The notes: a model not told the origin generated them from the letters alone. A stretch of DNA of 64,000 nt from CAVZRC01 sp052148775 (GCA_052148775.1 JBKQHM010000804.1:6565-70564); one strand, 5' to 3'; numbered from the stretch's first letter, positions 18,242 through 27,555 are shown. Program-made: numbers and translations.

Positions 18242-18600
18242 GATGTCTTCTTGGGGGATTTCTTCTTGGAGGATCGCTCCTTGGGACGGAACGAGTCTCG
18301 CCACTCGCGACCAAGGCGCATGGCCTCTTCGAAGGCCTCGGGATCGTCTGCGAAGCTCCCGCTGATCTTACGCCACCAGGGCACTTGTGGCCCACGAATC
18401 TCTTCCAGCTCTGATTTCAGTCGGGCGACCTGCTCCTCCAAGGAGAGTACGTACTGCTCCAACTGGGCTTTGGTCATTCTCGGGCGGCGAGCGGGTTCGG
18501 GAGTGTTGACCATATCGCCGCGAGACTCTTTCGGTACCGGCTCGGTGACGGATGCCCCATTGGCGGTCGGCGCCGGGCGTTGTGGCTTCTTGGTGGCCAT
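18199..18600 (-). CDS. putative antitoxin partner of vapC (hypothetical, coiled coil)
   Basis: A protein of 133 residues, unknown by sequence. A Pro/Ala-rich N-terminus is followed by a likely coiled coil at about residues 42-68 (MTKAQLEQYVLSLEEQVARL), a conserved-looking core (PWWRKISGSFADDPEAFEEAM) and a very basic Lys/Ser-rich tail. AAGGGA precedes the ATG at 18600. Position directly upstream of vapC is the reason for calling it an antitoxin; no classical VapB DNA-binding fold is recognised. Its last residues (SRR) come from the 32-bp duplication; the ancestral end would have been ...SSDGRP. It lies 36 bases after the hpnD stop. Confidence 0.55.
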   Translation of the reverse strand: MATKKPQRPAPTANGASVTEPVPKESRGDMVNTPEPARRPRMTKAQLEQYVLSLEEQVARLKSELEEIRGPQVPWWRKISGSFADDPEAFEEAMRLGREWRDSFRPKERSSKKKSPKKTSQKVKSSDGRPSRR

Positions 18601-18636
18601 GATTCTGGTCCCTTCCGCGGGGAAGAACGGTCCGCT

Positions 18637-19545
18637 TCATGATGGTCGTGGTTCGCCTTCCATTCTACCCATCAACGCGTTCAGCGCGATGGCCAGCTTG
18701 CGCCAGGTTGGAAGCGAGACCCGGTCATCGAGGACGTTGTAATCCCGCCGCGCGATCTCGTCGAGCAAGGCGCGGTAGATGCCGACGATGGTGCGGAGCA
18801 CCGGGCGGCCCACCGGGTCCACGAGCGGGACGAGCGGTCGGGCGTCCTCGTAGTATTCGTACGCGCGACGGCCTTCGAAGGCCAGCAATTCGCGGACGCG
18901 GTCGCTGGGCCGGCCGCCGGCCGCCAGGTCTTCCGGGGCGACGCCGAACCGGGCCATGTCCTCGCGGGGCAGGTAGATCCGCCCGCCGCGGGCGTCGTCG
19001 CGGACGTCGCGGAGGATGTTGGTCAATTGCAGCGCGATGCCGCAGTGCTCGGCGAGGCGCTCGGCCTTGCCGCCGCCCGAGCGATAGCCCCAGATGTGCA
19101 GGCAGCTCAGGCCGACCACCGAGGCGACGTGATAACAATAATCGGCCAGTTCGTCGAAGGTCGAGAAGCCGCGGGGCTGGATGTCCATCGAGACCCCCTC
19201 GATGACCTCGTGGAGCAGCTTCGCGGGGATGCTGTGCCGCGCCACGGTGTCGGCCAGGGCCGGAAGCCCCGGCCAGGCGGGGAGGTCGCCGTTGCCGCTG
19301 GCGTTTCCGCTCAGCGCCGCGTCGAGCGCCCGGCGCCAGTCGTCGAGCGCCCGGGCCTTCTCCTTGGCCGGGCCGGGCCCGTCGGCCAGGTCGTCGGTAT
19401 GCCGCATGAACGCGTACAGGGCGCACATCGACAGCCGCCGCGATCGGGGCAGCAGCAGGAACGCATAATAGAAGTTCCGTGCCTCGCGGCGGGCCAGCGC
19501 GCAGCAGAAACGATAACTCTCGCGGTGCACCCGGTACTTATTCAC
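18637..19545 (-). CDS. hpnD: presqualene diphosphate synthase
   Basis: A protein of 302 residues of the trans-isoprenyl (head-to-head) synthase family. Both Asp-rich metal-binding motifs are visible: HTDDLADG and ILRDVRDDARGGRIYLP. In the HpnCDE route HpnD condenses two farnesyl diphosphates to presqualene diphosphate. The order on this strand, hpnC then hpnD, and the downstream hpnE support the assignment; HpnC and HpnD are homologous and are separated here by order and by their motif wording. Its ATG overlaps the hpnC stop by four bases, indicating translational coupling. Confidence 0.9.
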   Translation of the reverse strand: MNKYRVHRESYRFCCALARREARNFYYAFLLLPRSRRLSMCALYAFMRHTDDLADGPGPAKEKARALDDWRRALDAALSGNASGNGDLPAWPGLPALADTVARHSIPAKLLHEVIEGVSMDIQPRGFSTFDELADYCYHVASVVGLSCLHIWGYRSGGGKAERLAEHCGIALQLTNILRDVRDDARGGRIYLPREDMARFGVAPEDLAAGGRPSDRVRELLAFEGRRAYEYYEDARPLVPLVDPVGRPVLRTIVGIYRALLDEIARRDYNVLDDRVSLPTWRKLAIALNALMGRMEGEPRPS

Positions 19546-20546
19546 GGCGCGCCCTCCGAGCGAAGGGGCGTGGGCGGCTCGGCCGGTGCTCGACGAGCAC
19601 CGTCGAGGGCCGGGGGTTCAGGGGAGCCGCTCCGCAATCGAGCGATGGTCATCGCCACGACAGCCCGGCCCAGAAGCCGGACCTTGGTCCATCGGCTCAG
19701 GGCCGGCCGGGCGCTCAGCACGTCGAACTTACGGGCCGCGATCCGGTCGAGGATGGCCAGGCCGCCCCGCGAGAACAGGTCGATGTCGACGGCGAACGCC
19801 CGGGGTACCCGGGGCACTAGGGCCCGACCGACGGCGAACAGGCTCCGGGTCCGCTCGACCTGGAATCGCATCAGCTCGGCGAACGCCGGCGTGAACCGCA
19901 GCGCCCGCAGGTCGGACTCCGGATAGCCGAATCGGTCCCGATCCTCGCGCGGCAAGTAGATCCGCCCGATGGCGAGGTCGCGCGCCACGTCCTGCCAGAA
20001 GTTGGCCAGTTGGAGCGCCGTGCAGGTGGCGTCCGAGAGCCCGGTATTCTCCGGGCTGAAGGCGCCGGCGACGTACAGGACCAGGCGGCCGACCGGGTTC
20101 GCCGACCGCGTGCAATAATCCAGCAATTGCTCGTAGGTCGCGTATTCGGCCACCGTCTGATCCTGTTCGAAGGCCGAGATCAGCGCCTCGAACGGCCCGA
20201 TCGGGATGTCGTACCGCGCGACCGTCTCGGCCAGCGCGATCATCACCGGGTGTCGGGCGTGGCCCTGATACATCGCCCGCAGCTCGCCGCGCCACCAGTC
20301 GAGCAGCTCGAGCGAGCGATGCGCATCGCCGACCTCGTCGCCCAGGTCGTCGGACCATCGGCAGAAGGCGTAGATGCTCTGGAACGCGGGCCGGTGTTCG
20401 CGCGGAGTGAGCCGAGTCACCACGCTGAAATTCTCGTAGTGGGTCGCGGTCAACCGCGCGCAGTAGAGCTTCGCCTCGTCCCGCGAGAGGCGAGCCGAGG
20501 ATTCCGGTCCGTAACGGCGCAATTCGTCCGCAAAGGCCATGCTCAT
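19542..20546 (-). CDS. hpnC: hydroxysqualene synthase
   Basis: A protein of 334 residues, homologous to HpnD. It has YENFSVVTRLTPREHRPAFQ near the N-terminus and the Asp-rich motifs WSDDLGDEVGD and NFWQDVARDLAIGRIYLP. HpnC converts presqualene diphosphate to hydroxysqualene, which HpnE then reduces. The C-terminus ends in a Pro/Arg-rich tail absent from hpnD. It is the first gene of the minus-strand operon; no good Shine-Dalgarno sequence is visible before the ATG at 20546, and a second in-frame ATG follows two codons later. The 242-base divergent gap to the DUF1080 gene should contain its promoter. Confidence 0.9.
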   Translation of the reverse strand: MSMAFADELRRYGPESSARLSRDEAKLYCARLTATHYENFSVVTRLTPREHRPAFQSIYAFCRWSDDLGDEVGDAHRSLELLDWWRGELRAMYQGHARHPVMIALAETVARYDIPIGPFEALISAFEQDQTVAEYATYEQLLDYCTRSANPVGRLVLYVAGAFSPENTGLSDATCTALQLANFWQDVARDLAIGRIYLPREDRDRFGYPESDLRALRFTPAFAELMRFQVERTRSLFAVGRALVPRVPRAFAVDIDLFSRGGLAILDRIAARKFDVLSARPALSRWTKVRLLGRAVVAMTIARLRSGSPEPPALDGARRAPAEPPTPLRSEGAP

Positions 20547-20788
20547 CAGCCAAGCGTGGATTCGTTCGAGGCATCGCTTCGTGGTGGAAGGCCAGTGATT
20601 CTACCGGCGCCCGCGACGCGACGCCAGCGGGTCAGAGTCGATGATTGACGGGCCGCGCCGGCGCCGGCACAATCGACCGGCGGCGAATCTCATTCGATTG
20701 TTTGACCCAAATGACAGTCCCCGCGCGCCGGCCGCCTCGAACCTCGCCGACGGCCGGCCTCCGGGCCAGGGAGTAAGGAACTCACCCC

Positions 20789-21439
20789 ATGACTCGATCC
20801 TCGCGCCTCGCCATCGCCTCGTCGTTGCTGCTGGGCGTCTGCGGCCTCGTCGGTTCGTATCACGCACCGCGGGCCCTGGGCCAGGATTCCCAGGGATTTC
20901 ACTCGCTGTTCAACGGCAAGGACCTCACCGGCTGGATCACGCCGGAGGACAAGTCGCTCTTCACGGTCGAGGACGGCGAGATCGTCGGCCGGACGACCAA
21001 GGAAAAGCTCAAGAAGAACGAATTCCTGGTAACCGATAAGTCGTACGGCGACTTCGTGCTCAAGGCCAAGGTCAAGATTCGCAACGGCAACTCGGGGATC
21101 CAGTTCCGCAGCAAGCGCGCCGACGACGGCGCGGTCTCGGGCCCCCAGGCCGACGTGGCCGACGGCTACTGGGGCCTCCTCTACGAGGAACGGGGACGGG
21201 GCATCCTCGAGCGCTATCCCGAGAAGAAGGCCAACGCGCTGGTCAAGAAGGACGACTGGAACGATTTCGTGATCACTGCCAAGGGGTCGATCGTCACGAT
21301 CGATTTCAACGGCACCCGGATCATCAATCGCAAAGACCCCGCGTTCGCCAAGGATGGGATCATCGCGCTGCAAATCCACGTCTGGCCGGAGCCGATGGAA
21401 GTGCGCTTCAAGGATATCGAGATCCAGGAGCTGAAGTAG
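20789..21439 (+). CDS. secreted DUF1080 (3-keto-disaccharide hydrolase-like) protein
   Basis: A protein of 216 residues with a signal peptide (SSLLLGVCGLVGSYHAPRALG). The mature part has the DUF1080 hallmarks: FHSLFNGKDLTGW, FTVEDGEIVGR, FVLKAKVKIRNGNSGIQFRS, a WNDFVITAKGSIVTIDFNG stretch and GIIALQIHVWPEPMEVRFKDIEI. It is a concanavalin-like beta sandwich; some members hydrolyse 3-keto-glycosides. Planctomycetes carry many copies. AAGGA lies nine bases before the ATG. It stands between two minus-strand genes, so it is probably a single-gene transcript. Confidence 0.92.
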   Translation: MTRSSRLAIASSLLLGVCGLVGSYHAPRALGQDSQGFHSLFNGKDLTGWITPEDKSLFTVEDGEIVGRTTKEKLKKNEFLVTDKSYGDFVLKAKVKIRNGNSGIQFRSKRADDGAVSGPQADVADGYWGLLYEERGRGILERYPEKKANALVKKDDWNDFVITAKGSIVTIDFNGTRIINRKDPAFAKDGIIALQIHVWPEPMEVRFKDIEIQELK

Positions 21440-21512
21440 CAACGGCTCGGCCCAACGGGCAGTCGACGGCCACGCAGCCTCGACAGAGCGAAGGGTCTCC
21501 CGGGCCGCCGGC

Positions 21513-22349
21513 TCAATTCGACTGGGCCACGCGGCGCCGGGCGACCTCGAAGAGGGCCTGGATCTCCTTGGACTCGTGGGCATCCGTCGCGCCGGCGAGG
21601 TACGCCCGAAGCGGGTCGAGTGCCTCGCCCGGCCGATCGGCATTGAGGCAGAGGATGCCCATGTCCTGGACCTCCCGGGGATCGAGCGGGTTCAGCGCGG
21701 TCAGCCGGCGCTGGACCGGCAGGGCCGAGGGGATGTCGTTCGCATTGAGATAGATCGCTTTCACGTTCCGGAGCATCCGCGTGGCGATCACGGCGATGGA
21801 GCACGCCGACGCCATGTCATCGGTCAGGTCCAGCGGCTGCTGGAGGATGTCCGAAAGCTTGCGCTCGCAAGCCTCGCGACTCATCGCATTCCCCGCGTTG
21901 TAGGCGTCGACGAACCACGTCTGATTCTCGTCGTCGACCCGCAGCATGAAATGCCCTGGCAGGTTGACTCCGGCCATCGACAGGCCCAGCGGCTCCGCCA
22001 CCGCCTGGTAGAGCACCGACAGGGTGATCGGGATCCCCAGCCGTCGGTCGAGCACCTCGTTGAGATAGCTATTCCGCGGGTCGTAATAGTCCTCGCCGTT
22101 CCCCCGCATCTCCTCCTCGACGTACAGGACCCAGTTGATCTGCCCGAGGATCTCGCGGACCCTCGCCCCGAGGGGGCATCGGAGACGGACCCGGTCGGCG
22201 AGTTGCCGGATCCGCGCCAGGTAGGACTCGACCTCGAGGTCCGGATAGGCGTCGCGCGCGATCTCCAGGGCGATCCGCGCCAGGTGCACGGGATCCTCGC
22301 CGGCCAGCAATCGCTGGAATTCGGGGCTATCAGCAAAGGGAGAGCGCAT
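21513..22349 (-). CDS. SirB1-family transglutaminase-fold/TPR protein
   Basis: A protein of 278 residues. The start at 22349 is set by GGAGG eight bases upstream; the longer open frame is unconserved. The N-terminal two thirds match the SirB1 transglutaminase-like domain (INWVLYVEEEMRGNGEDYYDPRNSYLNEVLDRRLGIPITLSVLY in sense, with GVNLPGHFMLR and FVDAYNAGN). The C-terminus forms TPR-like helices (LYLNANDIPSALPVQRRL... and DPREVQDMGILCL). The usual catalytic Cys is not evident in the segment where transglutaminases have it, as is common in this family. Cytosolic; function unknown. Confidence 0.85.
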   Translation of the reverse strand: MRSPFADSPEFQRLLAGEDPVHLARIALEIARDAYPDLEVESYLARIRQLADRVRLRCPLGARVREILGQINWVLYVEEEMRGNGEDYYDPRNSYLNEVLDRRLGIPITLSVLYQAVAEPLGLSMAGVNLPGHFMLRVDDENQTWFVDAYNAGNAMSREACERKLSDILQQPLDLTDDMASACSIAVIATRMLRNVKAIYLNANDIPSALPVQRRLTALNPLDPREVQDMGILCLNADRPGEALDPLRAYLAGATDAHESKEIQALFEVARRRVAQSN

Positions 22350-22527
22350 GCGAGGGACCTCCGGTCTTCGTCGCACTCGACGCGAACGAATGGATGCTCG
22401 GGCGGGGTCTTCTCTCGACCGATCGGGGAGATTCCTGGGCAGTCCCGCGCGATCGGGTGCTGTCGACACTCGATTTGGGGCACTGGGTCGGATAGTGTGT
22501 GAGTGCGGTTTTTCCCACGGATCGAGA

Positions 22528-22589
22528 TCGCCGGACGGAGCCGGCTCCTGCATGAGACCGCTGTAGGAGGGGACCGTGGTCCCCGGTCG
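22528..22589. repeat. GTAGGAG-type palindromic repeat, copy 1
   Basis: Left arm 22528-22551 (TCGCCGGACGGAGCCGGCTC...) is near-identical to the left arm of the copy at 49122. The right arm begins GTAGGAGGGG at 22563 and holds its own hairpin GGGGACCGTGGTCCCC (22569-22584). It lies just upstream of the M14-S9 gene. Confidence 0.6.
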
Positions 22590-22624
22590 TCCGCTTGATC
22601 CCGACGAGCGAGGGACTCCCGGCG

Positions 22625-25600
22625 ATGTCGTCCATTTTCAACTTGGTTGTCTTGGTCTTGCCCGTACTGGGCCAGCAGGCTCCCGATCAGGGTGTCGCGT
22701 TGCAGACGGTCGCCGAGCGGAGCGGCTATCGTGCCACCGCGCGGTATGATGACATCATGGCATGGTGCCGGGAGTTCGCCAAGGCCACGTCGAACGCCCA
22801 CCTCACCGAACTGGGTCGGACGTCGGAGGGGCGATCGCTCCCCTTGTTAATCGTCGCCGATCCGCCCGTACGGACGCCCGCCGAGGCCGCGCGATCCGGT
22901 AAACTGGTCTGCTTCGTGATCGGCAACATCCATGCCGGTGAAGTTTGCGGCAAGGAAGCCCTGCCGATCCTGCTCCGCGAGGTGTTCGCCGGCCCACATC
23001 CCCCCTTGTTGAAGGACATCATCCTCGCCGTGGCGCCGATCTACAACGCCGACGGCAACGAGCGCGTCTCGAAGACGAACCGCCCCGGCCAGGTCGGGCC
23101 CGAGGAGGGCATGGGCCAGCGCGCCAACGCGCGGGGCCTCGATCTTAACCGCGACTTCGTCAAGCTGGAAGCGCCCGAGACGCGAGGACTCGTCAAATTC
23201 CTCAACGGGTGGAATCCCCATCTCTTCATCGACACCCACACGACCAACGGCTCGTATCATCGCTACACGATCACCTATGAGGGCCCGAAGAATCCGGCCG
23301 GCGACCCCAAGGTCATCGGATTCATGCGCCAGACGTTCTTCCCCGAGGTCACGAAGAACTTCGAGAAGCGGACCGCGCTCAAGGCGTTCTACTACGGGAA
23401 CTTCGACCGCGACCACGCCCGATGGACGAGCTATCCGGCCGAGCCCCGGTACGGCACGACCTACGTGGGCCTGAGGAACCGGCTGTCAGTCCTCTCCGAG
23501 GCGTATAGCTATGCCCCCTACAAGACGCGCGTGCTGGCGACGCGCGACTTTGTGCTCGGCTGCCTGGAGATCGCCGCGGGCCGTAAGGCCGAGATCGTCA
23601 AGTTGCTGGCCCCGGCGCGTCGGGCCGGCGCGGCCGCCCAGGAGCCCGATCAGGTGTCGATCCGGTCGCGGGTCAAGCCATCGAAAGAGCCGGTGACGGT
23701 CCTCGGCTACGAAGAAAGCCGGGACGCGAATAACCGCCGGATCAAGAGCGACGTGACCAAGGACTACAAGGTCAAGCTGGAAAACGAGTTCGAGGCCGCC
23801 GAATCGGTCGCCCGCCCGTTCGCCTACCTGATCCCGCCGGGATTCGGCGAGGCCGTGGCGGTCCTCCAGCGGCACGGCCTGGAAGTCCAGGAGCTCCGCG
23901 AGGAGGTCGAGCTCGACATCGAGACTTACAAGATCGACGCGATCGAGAAATCACCGCGGCGGTTCGAGGGCCATCAGGCCGTCGAGTTGAAAGTCAGTGG
24001 CCAGAAGGCGGCGCGGCTCGTGCCGGCGGGCACCCTGGTGGTGAGGACGGCCCAACCGCTGGGCACGCTGGCCGTCGGCCTGCTCGAACCCCGATCGGAG
24101 GACGGCCTCGCCACCTGGAACTTCTTCGACTCCGGATTGAAAGCCGGTGGGGAATTCCCGGTGGTCCGGCTGCCCAAGCCCGCCCCGCTCTTCACGACCG
24201 GCGCCGCGCCGCTCGCCGAGAACCAGGGTCCGCCGCAGCCGATCACGCTCGCGTCCGCCGGGGGCGGCGGCGGCCGAGGCCGGGGTGGCTTCGGATTCGG
24301 CGGCCAGGCGCGCTGGCTCGACGGCGAACACTGGCTCCAGACCCGCGAGGGACGGCTCCTCAAGTTCGACGCCCGGACCGGCCGCTCCCAGCCGTTCGTC
24401 GACGCCAAGGTCCTGGCCAAGGCGCTGGCCCGCATCCCGTCGATCGATGCCGAAACCGCCGAGTCGATCGCCGGCCAGACCACCTTCGACATGGACCCGG
24501 CCAAGAAGGGCTTCCTGTTCGTCCACGACCAGGATCTGTACTACGCCACGTTCGACGGCTCGACGGCCGTTCGCCTGACGAGCCAGCCCGGCCGCGAGCA
24601 ATGGCCCCAGTTCAGCCCGGACGGCAAGCACGTCGCGTTCGTCCGCGACTTCGACCTGTACGCGGTCGACATCGCCACCCAGGCAGAGCGTCGGCTGACC
24701 ACCGGCGGTCGCGAAGACCTGCGCCACGGGCAGGCGGACTGGGTCTACTTCGAGGAGATCTGGAACCGGCGCTGGCCGTCCTTCTGGTGGAGCCCCGATT
24801 CGAAGAAGCTCGCCTTCATGGAGTTCGACGACGCGGGCGTCCCCTACCACATGGTCCTCGACGACGCGTCGAGCGCGTCGGCCCGGAACGTCGAGCTGAC
24901 GCACTATCCCCGCTCTGGCGAGGCCAACCCGAAGGTCCGGCTCGGCATCGTGTCCGGGATGGGCGGCGCGGTGCAGTGGGCGGACCTCTCCGACTACTCG
25001 CCGAGTGCATCGCTGATCAGCGAGGTGGGCTGGTGGCCGGATAGCTCGGCCGCGTACTGCTACGTGCAGGATCGCGCACAGACCTGGCTCGACCTGGTCA
25101 AGGTGACGCCCGAATCATCCTCGGCGGGGTCGGGAGACCCGCGCCGAGCGCTGGCGCCGACAAAGCGCCTGTTCCGCGACGCGACCAAGGCCTGGATCGA
25201 CAGCCCCGGCCTGATCCACGCCTACAAGGACGGGACGTTCCTCTGGCTGAGCGAGCGCGATGGCTACAAGCACATTTACCAGTATGCCTCCGACGGCACG
25301 CTCAAGGCCCAGCTCACGTCGGGCCCCTGGGAGGTCCGTCGGCTGGATCACGTCGACCTCAAGAACGGCTGGATCTACTTCACGGGCACCCGCGAGGCGC
25401 CGATGTCGACCGACTTCTACCGCGTCAGGCCGGGCAGCCCGGTCGAGCGGCTCACGCAGTCGCCCGGCACGCACACCGCGAATATGAGCCCGGACGGATC
25501 GCTCTTCCTGTCCAGTCGGTCCGACATCCGCACCCCGGACCGCATCGCCCTCTACACTTCCGACGGCAAGCTGGTCCGGACGATCGACTCGAACCCGTCG

Positions 25601-26506
25601 CACGAGCTGAAGCGGATGCGATTCGGCCCGCACGAGCGGTTCCAGATCCGCGCCCGCGACGGCTTCCTGCTCGAGGCCGAGTTAATCCTGCCGACCGAGC
25701 TCGTGCCGGGCAAGAAATATCCGGTCTGGTTCACGACCTACGGCGGCCCGCACACGGCGACGATCTCCGACGGCTGGTCGGGCGGCCGGATGCGCGACCA
25801 CGCGATGGCCCACGAGGGACTCGTCATCTTCCACATGGACCCGAGGAGCGCCAGCACCAAGGGGGCCGTCTCCGCCTGGAAGGCTTACAAGCACCTCGGC
25901 GTCCAAGAGACCGAAGATATCACGGACGCGATCAACTGGCTCAAGCAGAAGCCCTACGTTGATGGCTCGCGGATCGGCATGAGCGGCCACAGCTACGGCG
26001 GGTATATCACGTCGTACGCCATGACCCACACCAACCTGTTCGCCGCCGGGATCGCCGGCGCTCCGGTGACCGACTGGCGCGACTATGACTCGATCTACAC
26101 CGAGCGGTTCATGGGATTGCCCCAGGACAACCCGGAGGGTTACAACGTCTCGTCGGTCGTCAAGGCCGCCGGCAAGTTGCACGGCAAGTTGCTGATCCTG
26201 CACGGGGCGATCGACGACAACGTCTCGCTACGGAACACCATGCGGCTGGTCCAGGCCCTCCAACTCGCGAACAAGGACTTCGAGCTGATGATCTACCCGT
26301 CGTCGCGCCACGGCATCGGCGGCGCGCATTACCAGCGGATCCAGCAAGACTTCATCCGGCGCACCCTGCTGACGCCCAAGTCCGAGAAGGAGAAGACCGG
26401 ATCGCCCGGCGACATCGCCGCGCCCTCGACGCCTCCCGAGGGGAACCCCGCCCAACCGGACGCGCGGCCTCGGGCCCGTCGCCGCGCCGGGGCATCGTCA
26501 GAGTGA
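22625..26506 (+). CDS. M14 carboxypeptidase fused to S9B prolyl oligopeptidase
   Basis: A protein of 1293 residues, with a signal peptide at the ATG at 22625 (MSSIFNLVVLVLPVLG). Residues about 20-340 form a zinc carboxypeptidase of family M14: zinc ligands H103 and E106 (HAGE) and H205 (DTHTTNG), substrate-binding NR at 175-176 (DLNRDF) and general base E292 (LSEAYSY). A Gly-rich linker (GGGGGRGRGGFGFGG) lies near 550. Then comes a DPP4-like beta-propeller (WSPDSKKLAFMEFDD) and the S9 catalytic domain: S1123 (GHSYGGY), D1197 (GAIDDNV) and H1229 (SRHGIGG). Both active sites look complete, so one secreted chain could release both ends of peptides. The C-terminal tail is basic and Pro/Ala-rich. 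Confidence 0.88.
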   Translation: MSSIFNLVVLVLPVLGQQAPDQGVALQTVAERSGYRATARYDDIMAWCREFAKATSNAHLTELGRTSEGRSLPLLIVADPPVRTPAEAARSGKLVCFVIGNIHAGEVCGKEALPILLREVFAGPHPPLLKDIILAVAPIYNADGNERVSKTNRPGQVGPEEGMGQRANARGLDLNRDFVKLEAPETRGLVKFLNGWNPHLFIDTHTTNGSYHRYTITYEGPKNPAGDPKVIGFMRQTFFPEVTKNFEKRTALKAFYYGNFDRDHARWTSYPAEPRYGTTYVGLRNRLSVLSEAYSYAPYKTRVLATRDFVLGCLEIAAGRKAEIVKLLAPARRAGAAAQEPDQVSIRSRVKPSKEPVTVLGYEESRDANNRRIKSDVTKDYKVKLENEFEAAESVARPFAYLIPPGFGEAVAVLQRHGLEVQELREEVELDIETYKIDAIEKSPRRFEGHQAVELKVSGQKAARLVPAGTLVVRTAQPLGTLAVGLLEPRSEDGLATWNFFDSGLKAGGEFPVVRLPKPAPLFTTGAAPLAENQGPPQPITLASAGGGGGRGRGGFGFGGQARWLDGEHWLQTREGRLLKFDARTGRSQPFVDAKVLAKALARIPSIDAETAESIAGQTTFDMDPAKKGFLFVHDQDLYYATFDGSTAVRLTSQPGREQWPQFSPDGKHVAFVRDFDLYAVDIATQAERRLTTGGREDLRHGQADWVYFEEIWNRRWPSFWWSPDSKKLAFMEFDDAGVPYHMVLDDASSASARNVELTHYPRSGEANPKVRLGIVSGMGGAVQWADLSDYSPSASLISEVGWWPDSSAAYCYVQDRAQTWLDLVKVTPESSSAGSGDPRRALAPTKRLFRDATKAWIDSPGLIHAYKDGTFLWLSERDGYKHIYQYASDGTLKAQLTSGPWEVRRLDHVDLKNGWIYFTGTREAPMSTDFYRVRPGSPVERLTQSPGTHTANMSPDGSLFLSSRSDIRTPDRIALYTSDGKLVRTIDSNPSHELKRMRFGPHERFQIRARDGFLLEAELILPTELVPGKKYPVWFTTYGGPHTATISDGWSGGRMRDHAMAHEGLVIFHMDPRSASTKGAVSAWKAYKHLGVQETEDITDAINWLKQKPYVDGSRIGMSGHSYGGYITSYAMTHTNLFAAGIAGAPVTDWRDYDSIYTERFMGLPQDNPEGYNVSSVVKAAGKLHGKLLILHGAIDDNVSLRNTMRLVQALQLANKDFELMIYPSSRHGIGGAHYQRIQQDFIRRTLLTPKSEKEKTGSPGDIAAPSTPPEGNPAQPDARPRARRRAGASSE

Positions 26507-26694
26507 GAAGGCATGGCTCATGGAGACGGGATGGTGACAGGGCGTTGGGCGCGGGTCTCATGACCCCGCCCGAGTGCGAACGCAGGTATTCCGACGGCTT
26601 AGGAGACCTGCGGTCGGTCCGGTGGCAAGGTCAGGAGACCTTGCCACAACACTCCTCGATCGCGAGAACCCCCGGGATCGCCAGGAATCTCCCC

Positions 26695-27555
26695 ATGCCG
26701 TTGCCCTTCGACGCGACACTGAAGGACCTTGCCCGCCGCCATCCCGAAGACGACGTCTCGTCCTTTCGCCTGGGCGATGCGTCGGACATCCGCGCCTTGA
26801 ACGTGGACCTCTCGGTGATCTCCGCGGCCACCGACGTGGTCCTCGGCCATGGCGACCCGATCAAATCGGTCCTCGACCTGAACTTCCAGACCGGCTCCGA
26901 TCCGGACCTGGCCGACCGGATCTGCCTGTACAACGCGGCGCTTTGCTATCGTTTCCACGTCCCCGTCCACAGCGTGGCGATCCTCTTGCGTCCCAAGGCC
27001 GAGCACCCGAATCTCACGGGTCGACTGACCTATTCGGCCCAGCCCCGGCGCGGCAAAATGGATTTCCGCTACGAGGTGATCCGGATCTGGGAGATACCGG
27101 CGAAGCGTCTGCTCCGATGCGGGCCGGGCGTGCTGCCGCTGAGCGTGCTCGGCGCCTTGCCGCCGGGAGTCACCATGGAGGACGGCGTCGCCGAGGTGGT
27201 CGCCAAGCTGTGCCGGCGCGTGGAACGGACCTACGACCGGGAAGAGGCCAATCACCTCATCACCTCGACCCTGATCCTGTCCGGACTGAGACTGGATCGA
27301 GTACTCGCCGTTAACATGTTCCGGAGGTATCGAGCCGTGGAAGATTCAACGACCTATCAGTACATCATCGAACAGGGCGAAATTAAGAACATGCGGAGAA
27401 TGTTGCTCAAGCGAGGAGCTAGACTGCTCGGTGCACCAACCGAGGCGGTGAGGGCCGCGATCCAGGAGCTGGAGGATCTTCCTCGCCTCGAGCGCATGAT
27501 GGACTGCGCTTTAGACTCTGCAACCTCCTGGAACGACGTGCTAGAGACAACCTAA
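26695..27555 (+). CDS. Rpn-family recombination-promoting nuclease-like protein
   Basis: A protein of 286 residues. The ATG at 26695 follows AGGA and opens MPLPFDATLKDLARRHPED, the family's usual beginning. The PD-(D/E)XK-like core is residues about 40-110: D47 (ATDVVLG), then LDLNFQTGSDPDLADRI and VHSVAILLRPKAEH. The position expected to hold the catalytic Glu is N63, while Q65 is kept; the homologue at 63673 has Glu there at exactly the same spacing. Nuclease activity is therefore doubtful. An internal GTG at 27337 with GGAGG upstream could give a separate 72-residue C-terminal product, as known for Rpn proteins. The next gene is a copy of that C-terminal part. Confidence 0.78.
   Translation: MPLPFDATLKDLARRHPEDDVSSFRLGDASDIRALNVDLSVISAATDVVLGHGDPIKSVLDLNFQTGSDPDLADRICLYNAALCYRFHVPVHSVAILLRPKAEHPNLTGRLTYSAQPRRGKMDFRYEVIRIWEIPAKRLLRCGPGVLPLSVLGALPPGVTMEDGVAEVVAKLCRRVERTYDREEANHLITSTLILSGLRLDRVLAVNMFRRYRAVEDSTTYQYIIEQGEIKNMRRMLLKRGARLLGAPTEAVRAAIQELEDLPRLERMMDCALDSATSWNDVLETT
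27323..27339 (+). promoter_or_regulatory. internal ribosome-binding site and GTG start in the rpn-like gene
   Basis: GGAGG (27323-27327) stands nine bases before GTG (27337-27339), in frame at codon 215. Translation from it would give a 72-residue C-terminal protein. The same arrangement, with ATG in place of GTG, begins the duplicate gene at 27630. Confidence 0.6.
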
